From NCBI GenBank assembly GCA_036495485.1, contig DASXMU010000193.1, forward strand, positions 1 to 64,000: 64,000 bases of DNA. Direction: 5' to 3'. This stretch comes from PALSA-505 sp036495485. GTDB taxonomy: Bacteria; Actinomycetota; Actinomycetes; Streptosporangiales; Streptosporangiaceae. Below, in pieces: positions 23,624 to 32,111 of this stretch. The notes under the pieces were generated by a model. That model ran no database searches, was not told the DNA's origin, and saw only the letters and a list, made by a program, of their open reading frames with translations. The first letter of the stretch is position 1. Each line of letters begins with the position of its first letter. A program made the position numbers and the translations under genes.

Positions 23624-24531
23624 GCCTGCCTCCCCGCGCCGTGGAGGGCTGCGGTGTGCCGGGGGCGGACGGTCATGCCGGCCAGGCAGCGAATGGCGAC
23701 GGTGACCTTCTCGCCGGTGGACAGGGAGAGCCTGCCCTTGAGCACCTCGGCCGGGGCCGCCGCGATCCGCTCCAGCAGCCGCCGGTAGATGCCGGCCATC
23801 GCACCGGCCGAGGCGGCGCTGCGCCGGTCCAGCATGGGCAGCAGCCGCATGCCGGTGGCGTACCAGGTGCGGGCCCGCTCGGCCTCGAAGCCGACCAGCT
23901 TAGCCAGCGGCCCGGTCTGCTGGTCGCGCTGCGCCGCGCCAGGGCCCTCCAGGCTGCAGCCGAACCTGCCGAGATCCTCGGCGGGCAGGTAGACCCGGCC
24001 GTTCTGGTAGTCCTCGCGGATGTCGCGCAGGATGTTGGTGAGCTGGAGGGCCACGCCGAGCGCGTCGGCCAGCGGCGCCGCCCCGGCCTGGTCCCCGGCA
24101 CCGAACACGCCCAGCGAGAGCCTGCCGACCGAGCCCGCGACGCAGCGGCAGTAGTACAGCAGCTCGTCGAAGGTGGTGTAAGTGGTGCCCTTGACGTCGG
24201 CCACGCAGCCATCGACGATCTCGCCGAACGCCTCGACCGGGATCGGGAACCGGCGGGACGCGTCGTCCAGGGCGATGAGCACGGGGTCCGAGGTGGGCGG
24301 CTGGCCGCCGGCCAGGCACTGCACGGCCTCGCGCGCCTGCGCCAGGGCGGTGAGCTTGTCGGCGGCGGGCAGCGTCCCGTCCCCGATGTCGTCGATCCGG
24401 CGGGCGAACGCGTAGACGGCGGACAGCGCCCGCCGCTTGGGCGGCGGCAGCAGCTTGATGCCGTAGGAGAAGTTCCGCGCCTGCGCCGTGGTGACCTGCT
24501 CGCAGTGCTGGTAGGCGGCTGTCACATCCAT
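23620..24531 (-). CDS. hpnD: Presqualene diphosphate synthase HpnD
   Basis: Squalene/phytoene-synthase-fold enzyme that condenses two FPP into presqualene diphosphate. The 303-residue protein has ARNFSYGIKLLPPPKRRAL, the first Asp motif FARRIDDIGD near 47, and the second LTNILRDIREDYQNGRVYLP near 163-182. I chose the ATG at 24531, preceded by GGGGAGGTGAG, rather than the longer open frame, whose extra N-terminus is just the end of hpnC read out of frame. It belongs to the hpnC-hpnD-hpnE squalene route used by bacteria without a single squalene synthase. Confidence 0.9.
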   Translation of the reverse strand: MDVTAAYQHCEQVTTAQARNFSYGIKLLPPPKRRALSAVYAFARRIDDIGDGTLPAADKLTALAQAREAVQCLAGGQPPTSDPVLIALDDASRRFPIPVEAFGEIVDGCVADVKGTTYTTFDELLYYCRCVAGSVGRLSLGVFGAGDQAGAAPLADALGVALQLTNILRDIREDYQNGRVYLPAEDLGRFGCSLEGPGAAQRDQQTGPLAKLVGFEAERARTWYATGMRLLPMLDRRSAASAGAMAGIYRRLLERIAAAPAEVLKGRLSLSTGEKVTVAIRCLAGMTVRPRHTAALHGAGRQA

Positions 24532-24538
24532 CGCGGGC

Positions 24539-25540
24539 TCACCTCCCCTTCGTGTAGGCACGGGCGGCCTCGGCGGCCAGGCGGCGCTTGGCCGGCCGCG
24601 GCGTGACCGCCAGCACGTCATAGTCGGCGGCGCGGATCGCGGCGAGCGCGGCACGGCCGCCAGCGACGTAACCCGCCACCGCGACCCTGGCCGCGCCGTG
24701 CAGTGTGGCGATCAGCGGCGAGCCCGCGTTCAGCAGCGCGGACGCCCTGGCCACCTGGAACGACATCAGCGCGCGTACCTTGTCCCCGGCGGACGGCTGG
24801 GCGAGGTCGGCCTCGGTGCAGCCGAAGCTGTCCAGGTCTTCCACCGGGAGGTAGATCCGGTCTGCCCGCAGGTCCTCGGCCACGTCCTGCCAGTGTTCGG
24901 CGAGCTGCAGCGCACTGCAGATGCGATCGGAGAGCTTGGCCTGCCGGGGCGAGCTGGCGCCGAAGATGTGCAGCACCATGCGGCCGACCGGGTCGGCGGA
25001 CAGCCTGCAGTAGCCGAGCAGGTCGCCGAAGGTCTGGTAACGGCTGACAATCTGGTCCTGGCGGTTCGCCTGGATGAGGTCGCGGAGCAACTGGCCGGGG
25101 ATGGCGCACTCGGTGACGGTCGGGCCCAGGCCCGTGATGACCTCAGTCCGTGGCGCCACTCCGGCGCGGAGCCGGTCGATGTCGTCCTCGAGCTCGTCGA
25201 GCAGCCGCAGCCGCCGCTCCACCAGGCTGGCGTCCGGCCGCCGGTCCTGGCCGCCGGTCTGGCCGGGCAGCGCCTCGTCGCCGATGTCGTCCACGGTCCG
25301 GGCGAACTCGTAGACGGCCATCAGGTGCCGCCGGTACCGCCCCGGCAGCAGCCGCATGGCAACCGGAAAGTTCTCGGCGGGCGCCTGCGCCGCTGCGCCC
25401 GCCGTAATGAGGGAGACCTGCGTGTCACCCGGCTCCCCGGTACCGCCCGGCGGGGCGTCGGGCCGGCCACGTTCAGCCCGTGGGCCGTCCGCGCGCACGG
25501 CAGCCAGCCGCGCCAGGGCATGACGATCAGCAGGGCTCAC
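24539..25540 (-). CDS. hpnC: Hydroxysqualene synthase HpnC
   Basis: Converts presqualene diphosphate to hydroxysqualene. Signature features are AENFPVAMRLLPGRYRRHLM and FARTVDDIGDE near residue 90, and AEHWQDVAEDLRADRIYLP near 205. This is the first gene of the operon. The GTG at 25540 (GGGAG 4 nt upstream) gives 333 residues; an ATG at 25609 would extend the N-terminus through poorly conserved sequence. Two paired palindromes lie 120-220 bp upstream and may control the operon. Confidence 0.88.
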   Translation of the reverse strand: MSPADRHALARLAAVRADGPRAERGRPDAPPGGTGEPGDTQVSLITAGAAAQAPAENFPVAMRLLPGRYRRHLMAVYEFARTVDDIGDEALPGQTGGQDRRPDASLVERRLRLLDELEDDIDRLRAGVAPRTEVITGLGPTVTECAIPGQLLRDLIQANRQDQIVSRYQTFGDLLGYCRLSADPVGRMVLHIFGASSPRQAKLSDRICSALQLAEHWQDVAEDLRADRIYLPVEDLDSFGCTEADLAQPSAGDKVRALMSFQVARASALLNAGSPLIATLHGAARVAVAGYVAGGRAALAAIRAADYDVLAVTPRPAKRRLAAEAARAYTKGR

Positions 25541-26601
25541 GATTCTCCCGCAACCGGCCCATCCGGGACGTATTAAGAGGACCGTGCCCACGACTGAGTG
25601 GTGTCGCACCGCGCGTCACGCTGTCTATTTCGGCACAGCTCCCTGAGGAATGCAAATAATGACACACGCGTCACATGACACAGGTGTCGTTTTTATCCCG
25701 GAGACTGCGGATTCATTAATGACGCGCGTGTCACATGACACTGGCGTCGTTTCGGCCGCGGGTGCTCGATTGACCCCGGTCCGATGCGCCTTGCCCACGA
25801 GCCGGTAAATTACATTGCCATGTTACCCAGAACGTGCTATCAGGGCAGCCTGGCCGGTCGTGCCGCCGACCGGCCGTGGCTGGGAGCCGTGCACCCGGTA
25901 GCGCGGGCACGTGGCCGTGCATGACGATAACACCCCATAGGCCGATCATGCCGGCCCACCTTAGCCCGATGGCTGGCTGGTGATCAGCAGCCGGTCGCCG
26001 GGCTCACACAATGGTGAATTGACCGCCACGGCCGGTCAGTGCCGCCGCATTTAGCGGGCTTATCCAGCGCTGACCGCCAGGGTGGATTATGCGGGCAGCG
26101 GAAACCGGTCAGCAAGTTCGCCGGGCTGATCACGGTCTCGGCGGTCAGTGGGTGCCTGCCGTTCCGTTGAGTGCATAGGCCGTGTCATCCCATTCGGCGC
26201 GGACGGGAATGCCGGGCAGGCCATCGGGGACACGGCGGGGAAGGGCCAGGCAGCGGGCGGCCGGGCGGCCGACCTGGGCACCGCTGGTATTTGTACAATC
26301 ATGTCGGGGTAGTGGATTGCCGCCTGGGCAGCAAGCGCGCCGCGAAGCCGGCGACGGTGCGGACGGGCGGGATCATAGGCAACCGCATTGCCGCCATTGG
26401 CGGCCGGGCGTGAATGCCACCCCGCGATCCGCAACGGATGCCGCATCGGGGTACTAGCCGTTCGTCTCGGGACAAGCCGCCACTATGATGACGAACATCG
26501 GCTAGCCGGGCTGGGGCGTGATTGCCGCCGCTGGGCTCGGCCGGTGGGTGATTTGTGCTGCGCGGGTCGGCGCGTGTGACTGCCATGGGAGAGGTGCTGT
26601 C
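25541..26601. other. 1.06-kb gene-free region upstream of the hopanoid operon
   Basis: I find no convincing gene here on either strand. The stretch 25610-25830 is less GC-rich and holds the operator-like repeats. On the plus strand TATGAT at 26484-26489 is a possible -10 for the gene at 26602. A TAATAC at about 25574 (minus strand) could be a -10 for hpnC. The rest shows only short repeated words. Confidence 0.5.
25661..25752. promoter_or_regulatory. Two paired operator-like repeats (four GACRC-N2-GYGTC palindromes)
   Basis: GACACACGCGTC-ACAT-GACACAGGTGTC at 25661-25688 and GACGCGCGTGTC-ACAT-GACACTGGCGTC at 25721-25748 lie exactly 60 bp apart, each preceded by TAAT and followed by GTTT or a close variant. 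Each block contains two 12-bp palindromes 16 bp apart, a layout typical of cooperative dimeric repressors such as TetR-type proteins. No matching regulator gene is obvious next door. Confidence 0.6.
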
Positions 26602-27411
26602 ATGGGCGACCCGAAGTCCGGTACGAGGAGACGCAGGGCTGTCGGAACGCGCGACCGGATCATATCCCGTCTCACGGCGGGCGAGATCAAGAACGAGGCC
26701 GGGATGGCCAGCACGGTGCTGGCCACCGACGTCGGGTATCCCGGCTCGAGCATCGCGTTCGCGCAGCTCCTGTCGGGCATGGAGCGATCCGGCCTGATCG
26801 AGCGGGAGGTACGGGGAAAGCGGACCTACCGGATCGCGGCAGCCCCTGGTGCCCTGGACGGCAGCGTCGTTGCCAGCGCCGGTGCCGCCGTGCCGATCGG
26901 GCGCAAGTCAACCGCGAAGGCACCAGCGGCATCGGGCCGCGATTCGTTCCAGGCGGCGGCTGCCGCCCTGGACGGCACCAGGCACCTGGCCACGGCCGCC
27001 AAGGGCTCGGCCGAGTTCGACTATGACGAGCTGGCCAGGCGGTTGCTGATCCAGGTGGTGCGCCAGCTTGCCACCCCCGGGCAGCCGGCCGCGCAGGAGC
27101 CCGGCGACGACGCGCTGGAGAAGACAGTGGCAGGCCTGGAGCGGGAACTGGCCAGCGTCCGTACCTTGCACGGCAACCTGAGGCAGGAGAACGCGCGGCT
27201 GCGGGAGCAACTGCGTGCCACCCGCCGCAGCCTCGCGCTCGCCCAGGAACGGCCGGGCGGTCAGCAGGTCGCCGACGAGCTGGACGCCACCGAGGTGAAC
27301 CTGCTCGAACGCCTGCTGGCCCCGGCCGCCCCCGGGACCGCCGCACCACATGCCCCGGCGAGCCGTGCGCCGGCAGCGGAGAGCCGCCGCGAAGACGCCG
27401 AGACTGGTTAG
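26602..27411 (+). CDS. Winged-helix-like protein with C-terminal coiled coil, unknown function
   Basis: A 269-residue protein. Residues 1-75 (TRDRIISRLTAGEIKNEAGM ... LLSGMERSGLIEREVRGKRTYRI) resemble a winged helix-turn-helix: a Lys/Arg-rich lead, helix-turn-helix, then a beta wing. The middle is Ala-rich. Residues 170-235 form a coiled coil (leucine-spaced LERELASVRTLHGNL and QENARLREQLRATRRS). GAGAGGTG lies 6 nt before the ATG. It is divergent from the hopanoid operon across the 1-kb gap, so it could be its regulator, but nothing shows this directly. Confidence 0.6.
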   Translation: MGDPKSGTRRRRAVGTRDRIISRLTAGEIKNEAGMASTVLATDVGYPGSSIAFAQLLSGMERSGLIEREVRGKRTYRIAAAPGALDGSVVASAGAAVPIGRKSTAKAPAASGRDSFQAAAAALDGTRHLATAAKGSAEFDYDELARRLLIQVVRQLATPGQPAAQEPGDDALEKTVAGLERELASVRTLHGNLRQENARLREQLRATRRSLALAQERPGGQQVADELDATEVNLLERLLAPAAPGTAAPHAPASRAPAAESRREDAETG

Positions 27412-27449
27412 TCACCTCCAGGCGGTGCCGGCCCGGCGGCCCGGCGGCG

Positions 27450-28133
27450 TCAGGTGACCGGCCGGGCGCCCGGGCGGACCAGCCCGGCCTCGTAGGCCAG
27501 GACGACGACCTGGACGCGGTCGCGCAGGCCCAGCTTGGCGAGGATGCGGCCGACGTGGGACTTCACCGTCGTCTCCGAGACGAACAGGGACGCGGCGATC
27601 TCGGTGTTGGACAGGCCCTGGGCCACGGCGACCAGCACCTCACGCTCGCGCTCGGTCAGGGTGGTCAGGTTGGGGTAGCGCTGCGCCCGCAGCTCGGCCG
27701 GCACCGGAAGCACCTGGGCGTACTCCTCGAGCAGGCGCCGGGTCACCCGGGGTGAGACGACGGCGTCCCCGGACGCGACCGTCCTGATGGCGGCGACCAC
27801 CTCGCCGGGACGCACATCCTTGAGCAGGAAGCCGCTGGCGCCGGCCTGCAGCGCGCCGAAGGCGTACTCGTCGAGGTCGAAGGTGGTCAGCACGAGAACG
27901 CGGACCCCCGGGTCAGCCGTGGTGATCCGCCTGGTCGCCTCGATGCCGTTGGTGACCGGCATCCGGATGTCCATCAGCACGACGTCGGGAGCATGGCGGT
28001 GGGCGAGCTGGACGGCTTCCTCACCATTGGCCGCCTCGGCGGCCACGGTCAGGTCGTCCTCGGCTTCGAGGATCATGCGGAAACCGCGGCGCAGCAGTGG
28101 CTGGTCGTCGGCCAGCAGCACGGAGATGGTCAT
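27450..28133 (-). CDS. NarL/FixJ-type response regulator
   Basis: A 227-residue two-domain regulator. The receiver has Asp-Asp at 9-10, the phospho-acceptor Asp54 in VVLMDIRMP, TTFDLDEYAF for the Thr switch, and Lys in FLLKDVRP. A LuxR-type HTH occupies 155-215 (LTEREREVLVAVAQGLSNTE, VSETTVKSHVGRIL). It overlaps the sensor kinase gene by ATGA at 28130-28133 and certainly pairs with it. Target genes unknown. Confidence 0.92.
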   Translation of the reverse strand: MTISVLLADDQPLLRRGFRMILEAEDDLTVAAEAANGEEAVQLAHRHAPDVVLMDIRMPVTNGIEATRRITTADPGVRVLVLTTFDLDEYAFGALQAGASGFLLKDVRPGEVVAAIRTVASGDAVVSPRVTRRLLEEYAQVLPVPAELRAQRYPNLTTLTEREREVLVAVAQGLSNTEIAASLFVSETTVKSHVGRILAKLGLRDRVQVVVLAYEAGLVRPGARPVT

Positions 28134-29458
28134 GCCGGCATCGCCGCGGGAGGTGCCGCCGGGGCGGGAGGTGCTGGAGGTGCTGCCGGGGCAGAAGGTG
28201 CTGCCGGGGCGGGAGGCGGCGTGGCCGCCGGTGGCTTCGCCGCCTTGACTGGGCCTTGACCGGGACGCAGCGTGGCCGAGACCACCCAGCCGCCTCCGGC
28301 GGCGGGACCTGCCTGCAGCGTGCCGCCGTGCAGGGCGGCACGTTCCCGCATCCCCTCGATACCGTGGCCCCCGCGGTGGCCGTCGGGTGCCGCCGGGGTG
28401 CCGTCGTCGGCCACCCACAGCCGCACCTCGGGAGCGTCGTAGCAGATGGTGACCCAGGCGCGGCGGGCCGATGCGTGCCGGAGCGTGTTGGTCAGCGCCT
28501 CCTGGACGATGCGGTACGCGGTGGTCTCGGCGGCCGCGCCGAGCGGGAACCGGGTGCCCTCGACGGTGAGCTCCACGGCCAGGCCGGTCGCGCTGACCCG
28601 CTGGACGAGGGCGCCGAGCTGGGCCAGGCCCGGCTGTGGCGCCAGGTCGGTGGGCTGCTCGTCGGTCCGCAGCACGCCGAGCATGGCCCGCATGTCCGAC
28701 AGGGCGTTGCGGCCGACCTCGGAGACCTCGGTCATCGCCGCCGCGCCGTGCCGGGGGTCGGTGCGGCTCACGACCGCCGCAGCGTCCGCCAGCGTGATCA
28801 CGACCGACAGGCTGTGCGAGACGATGTCGTGCAGCTCCCTGGCGATCCTGGTCCGCTCGGCCGCCGCCGCGATCGCGGCCCGCTGATCCTGCTCGACCTC
28901 CAGCCGCCGGGCGCGTTCGTCCATCCAGGCCAGGTACCTGCTGCCGGAGGCAGCCGTCAGCCCGGCGAACAGCGCCGCCACCACGGTGGCGGTGAGGAAC
29001 AGCAGCGAGCGCGGCAGCGACCCGGCCAGCTTCCACTGGATCGCCGACATGACCGCTCCGGCTTCGAGCAGGCCGGTGGCCAGCAGGGCGCGGATCCACG
29101 ACTGGTGGGCCGCGATCGTGTAGAGCGCGATGAGCAGCGCCGCGTCGCCGAGCAGCGGAAAGCCGAGCAGCCACTGGACGAACGCCAGGACGCTCATGAG
29201 CACGAAGACCGTAGTCGGCCAGACCCGGCGGACGGCGATCCCGGCGATGAGCGCGGTCTGCACGAGCGCCTGGTGCAGCCCGGCGAACCTGGAGCCCGCC
29301 AGCCACACGGTGGACAGGATCAGCAGCACCACGGCCAGCAGCGCGTCGGTCGCCAGCGGGTGCGTGCGCAGCACGCGCCGGCCGCGCCCGAACAGCCCAC
29401 GCGTGATCTCGTCAGGCGGCTGGAGCGACGTACGCTGCGGTCTGGGGAACTCGGTCAA
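28130..29458 (-). CDS. Sensor histidine kinase (HisKA_3/NarL-partner type)
   Basis: A 442-residue membrane kinase with four to five hydrophobic segments in residues 35-165 and no large extracellular domain. The dimerisation/phosphorylation helix reads RIARELHDIVSHSLSVV (His near 215), followed by a compact HATPase_c with VADDGTP and GGHGIEGMRERA near 370-390. The last 30 residues are Ala/Pro repeats, probably a flexible tail. Signal unknown; the lack of an external domain suggests intramembrane sensing of cell-envelope stress. Confidence 0.9.
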   Translation of the reverse strand: MTEFPRPQRTSLQPPDEITRGLFGRGRRVLRTHPLATDALLAVVLLILSTVWLAGSRFAGLHQALVQTALIAGIAVRRVWPTTVFVLMSVLAFVQWLLGFPLLGDAALLIALYTIAAHQSWIRALLATGLLEAGAVMSAIQWKLAGSLPRSLLFLTATVVAALFAGLTAASGSRYLAWMDERARRLEVEQDQRAAIAAAAERTRIARELHDIVSHSLSVVITLADAAAVVSRTDPRHGAAAMTEVSEVGRNALSDMRAMLGVLRTDEQPTDLAPQPGLAQLGALVQRVSATGLAVELTVEGTRFPLGAAAETTAYRIVQEALTNTLRHASARRAWVTICYDAPEVRLWVADDGTPAAPDGHRGGHGIEGMRERAALHGGTLQAGPAAGGGWVVSATLRPGQGPVKAAKPPAATPPPAPAAPSAPAAPPAPPAPAAPPAAMPA

Positions 29459-29654
29459 TGAGCGCGTCCTTCTGGGTCAGCTACAGCTAGCCTACCCCTG
29501 GCTGCGCCTCGGCCAGTCTCCGGCGATTGATGCGTCGTCCCTGGTAGAGCACCTGATGCGAGCCCGGTCTCCGACCAGAGGATGAGACGGGGACGCCCGA
29601 TTTCGTCCTGCCGGAGGTACCCCGGGCGGGGTGCTGACGCCTAGCTTTTTCCGT

Positions 29655-29731
29655 AGCGCAGCCGAGTACCCCCCCGTGCCCGGCTGCGCTCATGGTCTGG
29701 CGCAGCCGAGTACCCCCCTACCCGGCTGCGC
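29655..29731. repeat. Two tandem hairpins with identical stems
   Basis: AGCGCAGCCG ... CGGCTGCGCT (29655-29690) and GCGCAGCCG ... CGGCTGCGC (29700-29731) share the stem and a loop of the type AGTACCCCCC. They lie in the 311-bp gap between the divergent kinase gene and the membrane-protein gene, so they are neither operon-end terminators nor coding. They may be operators or RNA structures in the 5' leader of the plus-strand gene. Confidence 0.7.
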
Positions 29732-29769
29732 TCAGGTCTTTGACGGCCATTTCCTGGCTACGCCCACGA

Positions 29770-30384
29770 GTGAGGAAGATCTTGCCAACCGAACTGCCGC
29801 TGTGGCTGGACCGCCTGCTCGGTTACGCACGTGTGGACTTCGCTCCCCGGCACCGTCAGCCATCGGCGGTCGCCGTGGTTGCTGCGGCGGCCGTCTCCAT
29901 CGCCGGGTCGCTGGCCGCCGACGCCCTGCTGGTGATGCTCGGCAAAAAGCTCTTTCCGGCGACCGGGCACTACGGCCACTTCCGGTTCTCCGACTACAGC
30001 AAGCTGACGGTCATCGGGGTGCTGATCGCCTGCGTGGCGTGGCCCATCGTCACCCGGATCAGCTCCTCTCCCCGCTGGCTGTTCTTCCGCCAGGCCATTG
30101 CGGTGACGCTGGTCCTGCTGCTGCCCGACCTCTACATCTGGTACAAGGGCCAGCCGATCCACGGGGTCGCCGTGCTGATGGTCATGCACCTGGCCATTGC
30201 CCTGGTCACCTACAACTGTCTGGTCCACATCGCCAAGGTCGGCGAGCCCGCGGCCGGGCGGCGGCACGGGGCGCCCAGCGGCAGCAACCAGAGCTACCGG
30301 AGCCTCTGGGACGAAGACGAGCGGGACATGCGTCCCGCACCCACCGGCCGCCGCCGGAACCGCGACGCGGACCCATGGACGTGA
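29770..30384 (+). CDS. Four-TM membrane protein (DUF6069-like)
   Basis: A 204-residue integral membrane protein with four hydrophobic segments (about residues 32-52, 75-95, 105-125 and 130-150) and a basic/acidic cytoplasmic tail (SLWDEDERDMRPAPTGRRR). The architecture resembles the DUF6069 family, whose function is not known. I start it at GTG 29770 (VRKILPTELP); the long open frame further upstream runs through the hairpin repeats and is not coding-like. Its stop overlaps the next ATG by 10 bp, so the two are coupled. Confidence 0.6.
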   Translation: MRKILPTELPLWLDRLLGYARVDFAPRHRQPSAVAVVAAAAVSIAGSLAADALLVMLGKKLFPATGHYGHFRFSDYSKLTVIGVLIACVAWPIVTRISSSPRWLFFRQAIAVTLVLLLPDLYIWYKGQPIHGVAVLMVMHLAIALVTYNCLVHIAKVGEPAAGRRHGAPSGSNQSYRSLWDEDERDMRPAPTGRRRNRDADPWT

Positions 30385-31352
30385 GCGGGCCAGGCTGGCG
30401 CCCGGAGCCCGGCAGGCTGCCCGACCCGTGGGATACAGGCCAGTGGTACGCGCGCCCCGTGCCCAGCAGCCGCCGTGACCACCAGGACCCGTGGGATGAC
30501 GGCGAGCCGGACGAGCCCAGCGGCAGCAGGCGGTTCTTTCCGGAACCGCTCGCCGCCAAGGTGCCAGAGATCACCTTGATGTTCTGGGTGGTCAAGCTTC
30601 TCACGACGGCCGGCGGCGAGGCCGTCTCGGACTACCTGGCCCTGGGCAGCCGGCTGGTGGGCGCGGGCGTCGAGGGCGGCGTTCTGGTCATCGGCCTGCT
30701 CTGGCAGTTCCGGACCCGCCGCTACTCGGCCGCCGCGTACTGGTTCCTGGCCTATGCGATAGCGATCTTCGGCACCGGGGTGTCGGACACGCTGCACCTG
30801 GTGGTCGGCATCCCCTACGCCGGCACCTCGCTGCTGTGGGCCATCGTGCTCGCCGGGATCTTCTGGCTGTGGTACCGGAACGAGGGCACGCTGTCGATCC
30901 ACAGCATCGTCACCCGGCGGCGGGAGACCTACTACTGGGCCACGGTGTTCGCCACCTTCGCGCTCGGCACCGCTGTAGGTGACTTGACGGCGCTCTCGCT
31001 CCACCTGGGCTATCTGGCGTCAGCGGTCCTGTTCTTTATCGTGATCATGATTCCCGCCCTGGCCTGGTCCCAGTTCCGGCTCAACCCGGTGTTCGCGTTC
31101 TGGTTCGCCTATGTGGACACCCGGCCGCTCGGTGCCTCGTTCGCCGACTACTCCAGCAAGCCGCACAAGCTCAGCGGCCTGAACCTCGGTGACCTGCAGA
31201 CCGCTGCCACCGTGACGATTACCGTCGCCGTGCTGGTGGCCGGGCTGATCATCAGCCGGCACGGCGTCCAGCAGGCCGGGGAGCCGGGGGAACCGGATGA
31301 CTGGCTGCCCGACGACCGGGCGGCCCGGCACGCTGGCAGCCATCGCCGCTGA
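30375..31352 (+). CDS. Multi-pass membrane protein (COG4705-like)
   Basis: A 325-residue protein with a hydrophilic Pro/Asp-rich first 60 residues and then seven or eight transmembrane segments. Internal repeats such as KLLTTAGGEAVSDYL and FALGTAVGDLTALSLHLGY are typical of the uncharacterised COG4705 membrane-protein family. The ATG lies inside the end of the preceding gene. The C-terminus is again hydrophilic. Function unknown; small-molecule or metal transport is only a guess from the topology. Confidence 0.65.
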   Translation: MDVSGPGWRPEPGRLPDPWDTGQWYARPVPSSRRDHQDPWDDGEPDEPSGSRRFFPEPLAAKVPEITLMFWVVKLLTTAGGEAVSDYLALGSRLVGAGVEGGVLVIGLLWQFRTRRYSAAAYWFLAYAIAIFGTGVSDTLHLVVGIPYAGTSLLWAIVLAGIFWLWYRNEGTLSIHSIVTRRRETYYWATVFATFALGTAVGDLTALSLHLGYLASAVLFFIVIMIPALAWSQFRLNPVFAFWFAYVDTRPLGASFADYSSKPHKLSGLNLGDLQTAATVTITVAVLVAGLIISRHGVQQAGEPGEPDDWLPDDRAARHAGSHRR

Positions 31353-31362
31353 CGAACCGGGG

Positions 31363-32067
31363 CTAGCCGGCCGCCGGGCGGTAGCGGCGATCGCCGACCT
31401 GGCGGACTTCGAGCAGGGCGGCGAGCCTGCCGTCCAGATGACGGAACGTGGCAATGGCGGCCGCCTCGGGATCGCGGGCGACGACCGCCCTGAGGATCTC
31501 CTCGTGCTCGGCACTGCCGTACCGGACGCGGCCGGGCTCGGCGGTGATCGAGTGCGTGACGTACAGCGAGGTCAGGTCACGCAGGTTAGCCAGGATCGCG
31601 ACGAGCCGGGGGCTGCTGACCGCGTCGCTCAGCACGCTGTGGAATCTGTCGTTGTGCTCCGACCAGCGGGTCCCATCGGTCTCGTGATCCATCGCATCGA
31701 GCAGTCCGGCGGCCTGAAGTATCGCGTCCCTGCTGCCGTACCTGGCGGTCCGCGCCACCGCCATCGGCTCGAGCATCTTGCGGATCTCGAATACCTCGGT
31801 CAGCTCGGCCTGGCCGAGCTGGTGCACCACGGCGACCCCGTCGGCGCCGAACCTGACGAACCCCCCGGCGGCCAGCTCCCGCAGCGCGTCGTGGACCGGT
31901 CCGGTGCTCACCGCGAGCTCGGCGGCGACGGCGGACTGGACCAGCCGGGTGCCGCCTGGGATGGCGCCGGTGACGATCCCCCTGCGCAGTACGCCGCACA
32001 CCATGTCCCTGGCGGCCGCGGGGCGGCCCGGGGGCTGGGCAGGCGAGGGGTTTAAAGCTTTGCCCAT
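31363..32067 (-). CDS. GntR-family (FadR/FCD-type) transcriptional regulator
   Basis: A 234-residue regulator. The N-terminal winged helix (GIVTGAIPGGTRLVQSAVAA, STGPVHDALRELAAGGFVRF) occupies residues 25-90. The all-helical FCD ligand domain (EVFEIRKMLEPMAVA, WSEHNDRFHSVLS, HEEILRAVVARDPEAA) contains the His/Asp positions that usually bind a metal or organic acid. GGAAGGAGG precedes the start. Ligand and targets cannot be inferred from the immediate neighbours, which are not an obvious catabolic operon. Confidence 0.9.
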   Translation of the reverse strand: MGKALNPSPAQPPGRPAAARDMVCGVLRRGIVTGAIPGGTRLVQSAVAAELAVSTGPVHDALRELAAGGFVRFGADGVAVVHQLGQAELTEVFEIRKMLEPMAVARTARYGSRDAILQAAGLLDAMDHETDGTRWSEHNDRFHSVLSDAVSSPRLVAILANLRDLTSLYVTHSITAEPGRVRYGSAEHEEILRAVVARDPEAAAIATFRHLDGRLAALLEVRQVGDRRYRPAAG

Positions 32068-32111
32068 GCGGCCTCCTTCCGGAAACTGCCAGCCTAAGCC
32101 TGCTCGCGGGC

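Noticed and set aside
25541..26601. Short open frames in the 1-kb gap upstream of the hopanoid operon
   Set aside because: None has a ribosome binding site, codon bias or a protein-like composition; the region looks regulatory.
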